NCBI RefSeq assembly: GCF_003688625.1
Contig: NZ_RCWY01000001.1
Location: 744,001 to 808,000, forward strand
Direction: 5' to 3'
Source of the DNA: Sphingomonas sp. PP-CE-3A-406
Lineage (GTDB): Bacteria; Pseudomonadota; Alphaproteobacteria; Sphingomonadales; Sphingomonadaceae
Length of the DNA: 64,000 bases
In this document: one piece after another, positions 33,451 through 42,295 of the stretch
How the letters are laid out: each line of letters begins with the position of its first letter
How positions within the stretch are numbered: the first letter of the stretch is position 1
Program-made: the position numbers and the translations under genes
The notes under the pieces: model-generated
What the model saw: only the letters and a program-made list of their open reading frames with translations
Database searches by the model: none
Told to the model about the DNA's origin: nothing

Positions 33451-35739
33451 ATGAGCGACGACCGGACCGTAGAGATCGAGGATTACACCGCACCAGCAGG
33501 CGGCTGGGGGTCGATGAAGTCGCTCGTCGAGATTTCCGCGCGCGAGAAGGTCGGGCCCGAGATCGTCCGCGAACTGGCGCGCCAGAACAAGCCCGACGGC
33601 TTTCAGTGCGTCAGCTGCGCGTGGGGCAAGCCGGCGCATCCGCATGTCGCCGAGTTCTGCGAGAACGGGGCGAAGGCGACCGCATGGGAGCTGACCTCGT
33701 TCCGCGTGACGCCCGCATTCTTCGAGCAGCATACGGTCAGCGAACTGATCGGCTGGAAGGATTTCGACCTCGAACAGGCCGGGCGGCTCACGCACCCGCT
33801 GAAATATGATGCCGCGACCGACAAGTACGCGGCATGCAGCTGGGACGAGGCGTTCGCCGGTATCGGCGCGAAGCTAAAGACGTATGATCCGACCAAGGTC
33901 ATTTTCTACGCGTCGGGCCGCGCCAGCCTCGAGACGTCGTACATGTATAGCCTGCTCGCGCGGATGTATGGCAGCCAGAACCTGCCAGACAGCTCGAACA
34001 TGTGCCACGAGACGACCTCGGTCGGGTTGAAGTCGGCGATCGGTTCGGCGGTCGGCACGATCCACCTGTCGGACTATGAGAAGTGCGACGCGATCTTCTA
34101 CTTCGGGCAGAACCCTGGGGTGAACAGCCCGCGGTTCCTGCATCCGCTGCGGGATTGTGCGAAGCGCGGCGTCGAGATCGTCGTGTTCAACCCGCTCAAG
34201 GAGCGCGGGCTCGAGAAATTCCAGGACCCACAGAACCCGATCGAGATGGTGACGGGCAAGTCGACCCCGATCGCCTCGCAATATCACCAGCTGAAGACCG
34301 GCGGCGACGTCGGCGCGATCATGGGGATGTGCAAATATTTGATCGAGGCCGATGATAACGCCAAGCGGATCAATGGCCTGCCCGTGCTCGATCATGCGTT
34401 CCTTGCCGAGCACACGACCGGGTTCGAGGCGTTCGCCGAGGTCGCGCGTGCGACCGAATGGGCGACGATCGAGCATGAGAGCGGCCTGCCCCGCACGGAG
34501 ATCGAGGCGGCGGCGAAGGTCTATGCCAAGTCGAAGGCGGTCATCGCGGTCTACGGCATGGGGCTGACGCAGCATGTCGGCGGGATCGACAACGTCCACA
34601 TGGTGGTCAATTTGATGCTCCTGCGCGGCAATATCGGCAAGCCCGGCGCGGGCATGGGCCCGGTCCGTGGTCACTCGAACGTGCAGGGCCAGCGCACCGT
34701 GGGCATCACCGAGAAGCCCGAACTCGCGCCGCTCGACAAGCTTGCCGAGCAATATGGGTTCGAGCCGCCGCGCGAGAAGGGTTGGGATACGGTCGAGGCG
34801 TGTGAGGCGGTGCTCGATGGCAGCGCGCAGGCATTCGTCGGTCTTGGCGGCAACTTCGTCCGTGCGATCCCGGATCATGCGCGGATGGAGCCGAAATGGC
34901 GCGCGCTCGACCTCACGGTGCATATCGCGACCAAGCTCAACCGTTCGCACCTTTTGCCGGGTGAGACATCGTATCTGCTCCCCTGCCTCGGCCGGATCGA
35001 GACCGACATGCAGGGCACCGGGCCGCAGAGCGTTTCGATCGAGGATTCGTTCAGTCAGATCTACGGGTCGAAGGGCAAGGCGACACCGGCTTCCGAGACG
35101 TTGCTGTCCGAGCCTGCGATCGTCGCGGGGATCGCCAAGGCGACGCTGGCGCCCAATCCGAAGCTCGATTGGGATGCGTGGGTGCGTGATTACGCACGCG
35201 TTCGCGACGCGATCGAGGTGACGTATCCGGACCTGTTCAAGAACTTCAACGACCAGATGTTCACGCCCGGCGGATTCTGGAAGGGCGTGCCCGCGGCCCA
35301 CCGCGAGTGGAAGACCGAGAGCGGCAAGGCGGAGATCAACGTCCCGCAGTCGCTGAACGTGACCGGGTTCGAGGAGGCGGAGGGCCGCTTCCGGCTGATG
35401 ACGCTGCGCTCGAACGACCAGTTCAACACGACCGTCTACGGCTATCACGACCGTTTCCGCGGCGTGAAGGGCACGCGCGACATCGTGTTCATGAACCGCA
35501 GCGACATGATCCGGATGGGGATCACCGATGGCGACGACGTCGATCTCGTGGGTGACGCAGGCGACAATTCGGATCGCCGCCTGAACAAGTTGCGCGTGGT
35601 CGAATATGCGATCCCCGATGGCTGCCTCGGCGCCTATTATCCCGAGTGCAATCTGCTCATACCGGTTGCTCACCACGCCCGCGAAAGCCATGTTCCGGCA
35701 GCGAAATCGGTGCCGGTTCGGATCGAGAAGGCGCGCTGA
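33451..35739 (+). CDS. FdhF/YdeP-type molybdopterin oxidoreductase, copy 1
   Basis: 762-residue molybdopterin-dependent oxidoreductase alpha subunit. N-terminal cysteines in QCVSCAWG and FCENGAKA replace the usual four-cysteine Fe-S motif of formate dehydrogenases, as typical for the YdeP branch. SNMCHETTSVGL holds the candidate molybdenum-ligand cysteine, and GHSNVQGQRTVGI and LNRSHLLPGETSYLLPCLGR bind the cofactor. True substrate of the branch is unclear. GGAG at 33441-33444 places the start at ATG 33451. mobA and fdhD follow without gaps. Confidence 0.9.
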   Translation: MSDDRTVEIEDYTAPAGGWGSMKSLVEISAREKVGPEIVRELARQNKPDGFQCVSCAWGKPAHPHVAEFCENGAKATAWELTSFRVTPAFFEQHTVSELIGWKDFDLEQAGRLTHPLKYDAATDKYAACSWDEAFAGIGAKLKTYDPTKVIFYASGRASLETSYMYSLLARMYGSQNLPDSSNMCHETTSVGLKSAIGSAVGTIHLSDYEKCDAIFYFGQNPGVNSPRFLHPLRDCAKRGVEIVVFNPLKERGLEKFQDPQNPIEMVTGKSTPIASQYHQLKTGGDVGAIMGMCKYLIEADDNAKRINGLPVLDHAFLAEHTTGFEAFAEVARATEWATIEHESGLPRTEIEAAAKVYAKSKAVIAVYGMGLTQHVGGIDNVHMVVNLMLLRGNIGKPGAGMGPVRGHSNVQGQRTVGITEKPELAPLDKLAEQYGFEPPREKGWDTVEACEAVLDGSAQAFVGLGGNFVRAIPDHARMEPKWRALDLTVHIATKLNRSHLLPGETSYLLPCLGRIETDMQGTGPQSVSIEDSFSQIYGSKGKATPASETLLSEPAIVAGIAKATLAPNPKLDWDAWVRDYARVRDAIEVTYPDLFKNFNDQMFTPGGFWKGVPAAHREWKTESGKAEINVPQSLNVTGFEEAEGRFRLMTLRSNDQFNTTVYGYHDRFRGVKGTRDIVFMNRSDMIRMGITDGDDVDLVGDAGDNSDRRLNKLRVVEYAIPDGCLGAYYPECNLLIPVAHHARESHVPAAKSVPVRIEKAR

Positions 35740-36251
35740 CCAAAGCGCATGTTCTCGGTGTCGTCCTGGCGGGCGGGCGATCGTCGCGGTTCGGATCGGA
35801 CAAGGCGATGGCGGTGCTACACGGCCGCACCTTGGCCGACCGCACCCGCACCCTGTTGTTGCCCCATGTCGAAAGCGTCGTGATTGCCGGACGTAATGGG
35901 GCGATACCAGACCTGCCGAGCCCGGATATCGGGCCGTTGGGGGGTATCGCCGGCGCACTCGATCATGCGGCCTCGCACGGGTTCACGTCGGTCATGACGA
36001 TCGCGTGTGACATGCCGTGGTTGCCGGAAGGGTTGCTCGCGGCACTATCCGATCATGCTCCGGCGTATTGCCCCGATGCGCCGGTCCTCGGACATTGGCA
36101 GACCGGTTCGCTTGGAAAACTGTTGACGCATATCGAGACCGTGCCGCGGCGATCGGTGCGCGGTTGGGCAGAAGCGATCGGCGCTATCGCGATTCCGGCG
36201 GGTTCGCCTATCCCGAACGTCAACACGCCACAGGACCTCAAAACCTTATGA
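35736..36251 (+). CDS. mobA: Molybdenum cofactor guanylyltransferase, probable CTG start
   Basis: About 171 residues. Transfers GMP to molybdopterin. The nucleotide-binding motif VVLAGGRSSRFGSDKA lies at residues 9-24, IGPLGGI and ACDMPWL follow. No ATG, GTG or TTG lies in frame between the oxidoreductase stop and the motif. CTG at 35736-35738 overlaps that stop as CTGA, has GAGAAGG just upstream, and gives LTKAHVLGVVLAGG, the normal distance to the motif. A GTG at 35646 would add 30 residues read from inside the oxidoreductase gene. The gene ends in an ATGA overlap with fdhD. Confidence 0.88.
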   Translation: MTKAHVLGVVLAGGRSSRFGSDKAMAVLHGRTLADRTRTLLLPHVESVVIAGRNGAIPDLPSPDIGPLGGIAGALDHAASHGFTSVMTIACDMPWLPEGLLAALSDHAPAYCPDAPVLGHWQTGSLGKLLTHIETVPRRSVRGWAEAIGAIAIPAGSPIPNVNTPQDLKTL

Positions 36252-37039
36252 CCACGTCGCGCACGCAAGCGATCAAGATCCTGCGGGCTGATTCGATCAC
36301 GGCTGGTGAGCGCCCTATCGCGATCGAGGTCCCTGTCGCGATTGAGATCGACGGGCTCGGCTATGCAGTGATGATGATGACGCCGGCGGACCTCGCCGAA
36401 TTCACGACCGGCTTCCTGCTGACCGAGCGGCTCGCGGACAGCGCCGACGACGTGCGCGACATCGATATCTTCGAGGCGGAGGCGGGGTGGATCGTTCGCG
36501 TCGGGCTGTCAGATCGCTGCAAGGGCCGCATCCACGACCGCGTCCGCCATCGGACCAGCGACACGAGTTGCGGGCTATGCGGGATCTCCGGGCTCGAACA
36601 GCTCCGCAAACCGGTCCCGAGGACGCCGTCAAAGCCCGACACACCTGTAGACGCACTGTTCACCGCGTTGGGCGGGTTGCGCGCCCACCAGCCTCTCAAC
36701 GCAGCGACAGGGGCAATCCACGCCGCTGCTGCCTGCGACCGCGAAGGTCGGATCGTCGCGGCGTATGAAGACGTCGGCCGTCACAATGCACTCGACAAGC
36801 TCGTCGGCGGCATCGCGATCACGAGGCAGCCTATCGATGGCTTCATCCTCGTCACCTCGCGGATCAGCTTCGAGATGGTCGACAAGGCACTGATTGCCGG
36901 TGCGCCGATGCTGGTGGGCATCTCGGCGCCCACCAGCCTGGCGATCGATCATGCGCGCGAGCACGGCCTGACGCTGCTCGCGCTGGCGCGCAGCGATGCG
37001 ATCCTGGTGGTCAACGATCCATGGAAGATCTTCGACTAG
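36248..37039 (+). CDS. fdhD: Formate dehydrogenase accessory sulfurtransferase
   Basis: 263 residues. FdhD transfers sulfur from a cysteine desulfurase to the molybdenum cofactor of formate-dehydrogenase-type enzymes. The two essential cysteines are in DTSCGLCGISG, and FTTGFLLTERL, YEDVGRHNALDKLVGG and LVTSRISFEMV are family motifs. Translationally coupled to mobA. Its presence implies the two FdhF/YdeP paralogues need a sulfurated cofactor. Confidence 0.95.
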   Translation: MTTSRTQAIKILRADSITAGERPIAIEVPVAIEIDGLGYAVMMMTPADLAEFTTGFLLTERLADSADDVRDIDIFEAEAGWIVRVGLSDRCKGRIHDRVRHRTSDTSCGLCGISGLEQLRKPVPRTPSKPDTPVDALFTALGGLRAHQPLNAATGAIHAAAACDREGRIVAAYEDVGRHNALDKLVGGIAITRQPIDGFILVTSRISFEMVDKALIAGAPMLVGISAPTSLAIDHAREHGLTLLALARSDAILVVNDPWKIFD

Positions 37040-37062
37040 CCGCAGACGGTGCGGCTAGTCGA
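37032..37062. terminator. Perfect 13-bp stem between convergent genes
   Basis: TCGACTAGCCGCA pairs with TGCGGCTAGTCGA across the loop GACGG. The fdhD stop codon is inside the stem and the convergent channel gene ends 7 bp away, so it can act in both directions. There is no U tract. Confidence 0.65.
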
Positions 37063-37068
37063 GGCGTC

Positions 37069-37857
37069 TCACTTGGTGGCCTGCACCACATCGGTTCTGG
37101 CCGCGGCGAGATAACCACCGACGACGAACACGAGCCCGCCGATGATGTTGCCGAGGCTGACGATCGCGAGATTACGGATCATCCCGAAGATATCGATCGA
37201 CGCATGCGGCACGAGCAGCCCCAGCGTCAGCGCGGTCATGTTGGCCACCGAATGCTCAAACCCGGCGGCGACGAACGCGAGCAGGATCCACGCCATGCCT
37301 ATGCACTTGGCGGCATCGCCGGTCATCCGTGCGGCTGTCCAGATCGCCAGACAGACGAGCCAGTTGCACAGGATCGCGCGCGCTAGCAGCGCAGTCGCGT
37401 CGACCGACACCTTGTGCTGGACGTAGGCGTGGAACATCGTGTCGGCATTCGCATAGATCGCACCGCCGCCGCCCGCCGCGAAGATGAACGACAGGATCAC
37501 GCCGCCAACGAGGTTGCCGATCCAGACGACGACGATCAGCTTCAACGCGTCGGCAATGCTGACGGTGCGCTTCGCCAGGCCGAAGCCGAGATACATCACG
37601 TAGCCCGTGAAGAGTTCAGCGCCGGCGAACACCGTCAGGATCAGCCCGAGCCCGAAGGTCGCGCCCATCACCAAGGGTCGCACGCCGGGTTCGAGGCCCG
37701 ACCCCGTGCTGAGCGCAAGGATCATCGCGATACCGATATACGTGCCCGCGAGGATCGCGCCTGCAAAGAACCCGACGGGAGAGCGTCGCAGTGCCTCCGC
37801 CTTGGTCGCCGCGAGGGTCGCATAGGTGTCGATCGTCGACGAATAGCCGGTGCTCAT
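37069..37857 (-). CDS. Formate/nitrite channel (FNT family)
   Basis: 262 residues with six membrane helices. The signature AGAELFTGYVMY and the second-half repeat AAGFEHSVANMTALTLG match the FNT family (FocA/NirC), pentameric channels for small anions such as formate, nitrite or lactate. Its start overlaps the upstream oxidoreductase stop (ATGA), linking transport to that enzyme and favouring formate as the substrate, though not proving it. Confidence 0.93.
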   Translation of the reverse strand: MSTGYSSTIDTYATLAATKAEALRRSPVGFFAGAILAGTYIGIAMILALSTGSGLEPGVRPLVMGATFGLGLILTVFAGAELFTGYVMYLGFGLAKRTVSIADALKLIVVVWIGNLVGGVILSFIFAAGGGGAIYANADTMFHAYVQHKVSVDATALLARAILCNWLVCLAIWTAARMTGDAAKCIGMAWILLAFVAAGFEHSVANMTALTLGLLVPHASIDIFGMIRNLAIVSLGNIIGGLVFVVGGYLAAARTDVVQATK

Positions 37858-40226
37858 GCGTGAACTTTGCTTTCTTGGCCGACGATCCCGGCACGCACCA
37901 CGCCGCGATCCGAACCCATGTCGGCGGCGGCGGGACGGACGGTCACCGGGATGGATTTGTAGGACGGGGTGAAGCTTTGCGGGTCGTGATCCTCGAGCGC
38001 GATCAACGGCTGCGTCTCGGGGTAGTAGGAGGCGACGCAGCCGTCGGGCAGCGCGTACCGTACCAGCATCAGCTTCTGGACGACGCGATCGGGCCGCGCG
38101 AACTGGAGCGCGGTGGCGATGTCGACGACGTCGCCTTCCTTGTGCCCGAGCCGTGCCATGTCGCGCTCGTTCATGAACAGGATGTCGCGACGCCCAAACA
38201 CGCCGCGGTAGCGATCGTCGAGGCTGTAGACGGTGGTGTTGTACTGGTCGTGCGCGCGCAGCGTGGTGAGGCGCAGCACGGTCGGATCGCCTGCGCTCTC
38301 GTCCTCCTCGACGCCCTTGGCGACGATGAAGTTCGCCTTGCCGCTGTCCGTCTTCCACTCGCGCATCGCCGCCGAGTTCGGCAAGTGGAACCCGCCCGGC
38401 TTGCGGATACGTGCGTTATAGTCGGCGAACGCGGGGAACACCGCCTCGATCTTGTCGCGGATCAGACTGTAGTCGCCGACATAGGCGTCCCAGTCGATCT
38501 CGACCGGCGCGCGGCCCTTGGCGGCGAAGGTCGCCTTGGCGATCTCGCCGACGATCCAGATCTCCGACTTCACGTTGTCGCCCGGCGGCATCAGGAAGCC
38601 GCGCGAGGCGTGGACCATCGACATCGAATCCTCGACCGTGACCGACTGCTGGCCGGTCGCCTGCATGTCCAGTTCGGTTCGGCCGAGGCATGGCAGGACA
38701 TAGGTGGCCTTCGCCATCAGCAACTGCGTGCGATTGAGCTTGGTGGTGATGTGGACCGCGAGATCGAGGTTGCGGAAGCCCTCCGCGCACGCCTGCGGAT
38801 CGGACGAGGCGATGGCGAGGTTACCGCCGAGGCAGACGATCGCCTTGGCATGGCCGTCGCGCATCGCCGCGATGCTCTCGACCACCGAATGGCCGTGGTC
38901 GCGCGGCGGCTCGAACCCGAACACGTCGCGCATGTTGTCGAGCAGCAAGGGCATCGGGCGCTCGGTGATGCCGACGGTGCGGTCGCCCTGGACGTTGCTG
39001 TGACCACGCAAGGGGCAGATGCCCGCGCCCGGCTTGCCCATGTTGCCGCGCAGGAGAAGGAGGTTGGCGATCTGCTGGACGTTGGTCGTGCCGGTGCGGT
39101 GCTGGGTGACGCCCATGCCGTAGCAGCAGATCGTCGACTTCGACTTCGAATAGGCGAGCGCGACTTCGTCTAGATCGGTGCGCGAAAGGCCGCTGGAGCG
39201 CTCGATATCCGCCCATTCGGTGGTGGCGAGATCGGCGATATAGTCGTCGAGTCCCGCGGTATGCTCAGCGATGAACGCGTGATCGAGCGCGGGTTCGCCA
39301 CCCGACACCTTGGCAGCCTCGTCGAGCGCGACCAGCGCCTTGGCGATGCCCTTCAGCGCGGCCGCGTCGCCGCCGACCTTCACCTGGTAATAGCTGCTCG
39401 CGATCGGGGTTGCCGACATCGTCGCCATCTCGACCACCGACTGCGGCGATTCGAAGCGTTCGAGCGAGCGTTCCTTGAGCGGGTTGAAGACGATGATCTT
39501 GCCGCCGCGCTTCGACACTTCGCGCAGCGTCGCCATCATCCGCGGATGGTTGGTGCCGGGGTTGTGGCCGATCGACAGGATCAGGTCGGCGTGGTCGAAA
39601 TCCTCGAGGCTGACGGTGCCCTTGCCGATGCCGATCGACTTCGGCAGGCCGACCGAGGTCGCCTCGTGGCACATGTTCGAGCAGTCGGGAAAGTTGTTGG
39701 TGCCGTAGAGCCGCACGAACAGCTGGAACAGGAACGCCGCCTCGTTCGAGCAGCGGCCCGAGGTGTAGAACTCGGCCTGGTTGGGATCGGGGACCGCGGC
39801 GAGGCCCGCGCCGATCTCGCGCATCGCGTCCGCCCAGCTCACGACCTCATAGCGATCGGTGGCGGCGTTGTAGCGGAGCGGCTCGGTGACGCGGCCCTGG
39901 TCCTCGATCCAGTGATCGCTCTGCTGCCAGATGTCGGACACGCTGTGCGCGGCGAAGAAGTCGGCGCCGATCGTCTTGGCGGTGGACTCCCAGGCGACGG
40001 CCTTCGCGCCGTTCTCGCAGAATTCGAAGGAGGAGGTGTGCTTCGGGTCGGGCCATGCGCAACTCGGGCAATCGAAGCCATCGGGCTGGTTCGACTTGAG
40101 CAGCGTCTGGCCGCCGCGCACGACGATCTGCTGCGCCTTGAGCGAGACGGCCACCGCCTTCAGCGCGCCCCAGCCACCAGCCGGACCCGTGTAATCGGCA
40201 ATCCCATCAGGGCGTTTGTCACGCAT
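37854..40226 (-). CDS. FdhF/YdeP-type molybdopterin oxidoreductase, copy 2
   Basis: 790 residues, homologous to copy 1 over its full length: FDCPSCAWPDPKH and FCENGAKAVAWES for the N-terminal cysteines, SNMCHEATSVGL for the probable metal ligand, GHSNVQGDRTVGI and LNRTQLLMAKATYVLPCLGR for the cofactor. It is about 28 residues longer, mainly at the C-terminus. ATG at 40226 has GGGAGAGACG upstream. It is transcribed toward the first copy with its own channel gene. Confidence 0.92.
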   Translation of the reverse strand: MRDKRPDGIADYTGPAGGWGALKAVAVSLKAQQIVVRGGQTLLKSNQPDGFDCPSCAWPDPKHTSSFEFCENGAKAVAWESTAKTIGADFFAAHSVSDIWQQSDHWIEDQGRVTEPLRYNAATDRYEVVSWADAMREIGAGLAAVPDPNQAEFYTSGRCSNEAAFLFQLFVRLYGTNNFPDCSNMCHEATSVGLPKSIGIGKGTVSLEDFDHADLILSIGHNPGTNHPRMMATLREVSKRGGKIIVFNPLKERSLERFESPQSVVEMATMSATPIASSYYQVKVGGDAAALKGIAKALVALDEAAKVSGGEPALDHAFIAEHTAGLDDYIADLATTEWADIERSSGLSRTDLDEVALAYSKSKSTICCYGMGVTQHRTGTTNVQQIANLLLLRGNMGKPGAGICPLRGHSNVQGDRTVGITERPMPLLLDNMRDVFGFEPPRDHGHSVVESIAAMRDGHAKAIVCLGGNLAIASSDPQACAEGFRNLDLAVHITTKLNRTQLLMAKATYVLPCLGRTELDMQATGQQSVTVEDSMSMVHASRGFLMPPGDNVKSEIWIVGEIAKATFAAKGRAPVEIDWDAYVGDYSLIRDKIEAVFPAFADYNARIRKPGGFHLPNSAAMREWKTDSGKANFIVAKGVEEDESAGDPTVLRLTTLRAHDQYNTTVYSLDDRYRGVFGRRDILFMNERDMARLGHKEGDVVDIATALQFARPDRVVQKLMLVRYALPDGCVASYYPETQPLIALEDHDPQSFTPSYKSIPVTVRPAAADMGSDRGVVRAGIVGQESKVHA

Positions 40227-40631
40227 GCTCGTCTCTCCCGTAAGGCCGGACCGACGCGAACACCAAATACGCAGCACGACGCCTGACCATTAACCCAAGG
40301 CAATAGAACGGCATTTTGCGATTGCGAAGACGAGTTTCCCGCACTTGGTGATCGCTTGCGTATGTCGCGGGAGCGGGACCATGAGCGCCGTGCGCCAAGT
40401 CTGAAATGGTAGCGAAGGACCGCGACCAACGTAGCCGCCGCAGGCGATCTCTCATCGTCTGAAGACATCTTACAGCACTGAATATCCGCCCAACGCCCTC
40501 TCCCGGGCGCGAGCCCCTCCGCGACCAGCGCTGACCTGAAACCACCGCCCTACCCACGCAAGCGCGGCTGAACACACCGATTCAGCTGGCGCTTTCGTGC
40601 GCCCATCGACTTCCCATCGGGAGCCGACACG
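40227..40631. other. Intergenic region at the island's left side
   Basis: 405 bp between divergent genes. Base composition drops slightly near 40270-40340. It should hold promoters for both genes, but I see no definite site. GGGAG at 40619-40623 is the ribosome site for the next gene. No repeat copy or tRNA fragment found. Confidence 0.5.
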
Positions 40632-41516
40632 ATGTCGCTTACCTTCTCTTCCACACCTACGCTTCGCGGCTTCGGCCAGATCGCGGGCACCATCGCCAAA
40701 GCCGCGGACGGATCCGTCCGTGATCGCGGACCCGACGCGCAGGTTCGCCGCGGATGCGTCGACGAGGCCGCTCCGGCGGCACAGCCGTGGGACCGCAACC
40801 GGTTCGGGTCGACCGCTGAACGGATCTCGACCGTTGAATCGCTGGTTGCGCTCGCGAAGGAGCTGCAGGCGGCACATGCCGCGGAATTCCCGCGGGGCAG
40901 GAAGCTACAGCTCGAGCGCGATCACGAGGCGCTGTCGGCGGAACTGAAGGAACTGATGGGGCGCCCCGTCGCGGATCGTCCAGTCGGCCGCCCCGCCACC
41001 ATCCGGATCGCGCTGGACGCGATCGAGGTCGACCTCAAGAAGCATTCGCTCGGGATCACCCGCACCGACGTCGCTGTGTACGAAGCGGTTTTCAACTTCC
41101 TGTGTTTCGCGGGTTCGGGACGCTGGTTTCCGTCTTGGGCGAAGATCTCGGTGGCCGCACGATGCTGCGAGAAAAGCGTCGGCCGAGCGTTACGCCGCCT
41201 CGGGCATCACGGACTGCTGGCATGGATCAGCCGCAGCACTACCAAGTCACGGCGTAGCGATCCCGCGGCAAAGCAGCGAGTGCAAACCAGCCACGCATAT
41301 TTCCTCGATCTGAAGAAGCGGATGGCCGAACGCGTCTACCAACGCTTCATACAGCTACGCGAGTGCCGGGTACGCCGGTTCGGACGATCGGCCGCCGCTG
41401 AGCCTGTCCAGGCGCCACCGCCGCCTCCGAGCAAGGACGTCGCCGAACAACGCCGTTCGATCGCCAGCCTTGGCGCTTCCCTCTTTGGTTCAGACGGACA
41501 TCTTGGCCGAGTATGA
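40632..41516 (+). CDS. Winged-helix-like DNA-binding protein of unknown role
   Basis: 294 residues. A basic helical middle (about 165-205, VAARCCEKSVGRALRRLGHHGLL) looks like a helix-turn-helix, as in plasmid or phage replication/regulatory proteins (inference). C-terminus has a proline run (APPPPPSK). No known name. It may belong to the mobile island that follows. Confidence 0.6.
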   Translation: MSLTFSSTPTLRGFGQIAGTIAKAADGSVRDRGPDAQVRRGCVDEAAPAAQPWDRNRFGSTAERISTVESLVALAKELQAAHAAEFPRGRKLQLERDHEALSAELKELMGRPVADRPVGRPATIRIALDAIEVDLKKHSLGITRTDVAVYEAVFNFLCFAGSGRWFPSWAKISVAARCCEKSVGRALRRLGHHGLLAWISRSTTKSRRSDPAAKQRVQTSHAYFLDLKKRMAERVYQRFIQLRECRVRRFGRSAAAEPVQAPPPPPSKDVAEQRRSIASLGASLFGSDGHLGRV

Positions 41517-41744
41517 AGCATCTAGGTCTATAGATCAGAAGGAACGTCTCCGCTGAACGCGGAGCCGGCGCCAGTTTGATTTCCCCCAAGGCCGAAACGG
41601 CATGCCTCAAGGACCCGACCGCCAAGACCCGGCTGTCGGAGCGAGGCGGCTTGCGCCGCCCCGGGCTGTCGATGGGGGAAGTGTGCGAGATCCGTTGTTC
41701 TTTTCTTGCGTCGCGCACGCGGCGCGGTCGAAGCAGAGACCCAT

Positions 41745-42110
41745 ATGACGCCGCTCGATCGAATTACCGACTGCCGTTTCGACCGCACACGCCAGTGGGC
41801 GGCACGACTGGCGATCTGTCGCTTCGTCAGCGGTCGCGGTGACGCAACCCACCCCGCATGGCGAATTGGATCCAACGCCCCGCTCGGCTCGATCGCGGCC
41901 GACGACTGGGAGGCGTTCGAACATGAGCCATGTCAATTCTGCGGTGCGCCTGGCGCCGACATTCTCGGCGGTGACGCCGGCGGGGTCGGCATGGAATATT
42001 GCCGCGCTTGCGGGAACGACTGGATCGTCGGCGATTACGACTGGCGAAACCTCGCCGACTGTCTGCGGTACCGCGAGGATCTAGCGGCCGGCCTCGTTGC
42101 CCACGTATGA
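41745..42110 (+). CDS. Small zinc-ribbon-like protein
   Basis: 121 residues with two CxxC pairs, CQFCG and CRACG, 21 residues apart, the pattern of a zinc ribbon. The rest is unrecognised. Start at 41745 is the ATG before TPLDRITDCRF; no strong ribosome site. Its stop overlaps the next start (ATGA). Confidence 0.6.
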   Translation: MTPLDRITDCRFDRTRQWAARLAICRFVSGRGDATHPAWRIGSNAPLGSIAADDWEAFEHEPCQFCGAPGADILGGDAGGVGMEYCRACGNDWIVGDYDWRNLADCLRYREDLAAGLVAHV

Positions 42111-42295
42111 CCGATCGGGAAATCAGCGAAGCTTACCTCAGCGCGCACTTGGCTTGCGACGTTTACGATCTGGAGCGTGAAATGCGACGTCGAGGTCAGA
42201 TATCCGATGACGAATGGCAGCGGCTCCAAAGCCGCCGATCCCGCGACCTCGCAATGTGCCGACCAGGATGCTCAGCCGGCCGCTGCTCGAGGTGA
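42107..42295 (+). CDS. Small protein of unknown function, coupled to the zinc-ribbon gene
   Basis: 62 residues, mostly charged and helical (EISEAYLSAHLACDVYDL), with Arg-rich and Cys-containing end. ATG overlaps the previous stop, which supports its reality. The last 24 bases overlap the integrase 3' end on the other strand. Confidence 0.5.
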   Translation: MTDREISEAYLSAHLACDVYDLEREMRRRGQISDDEWQRLQSRRSRDLAMCRPGCSAGRCSR

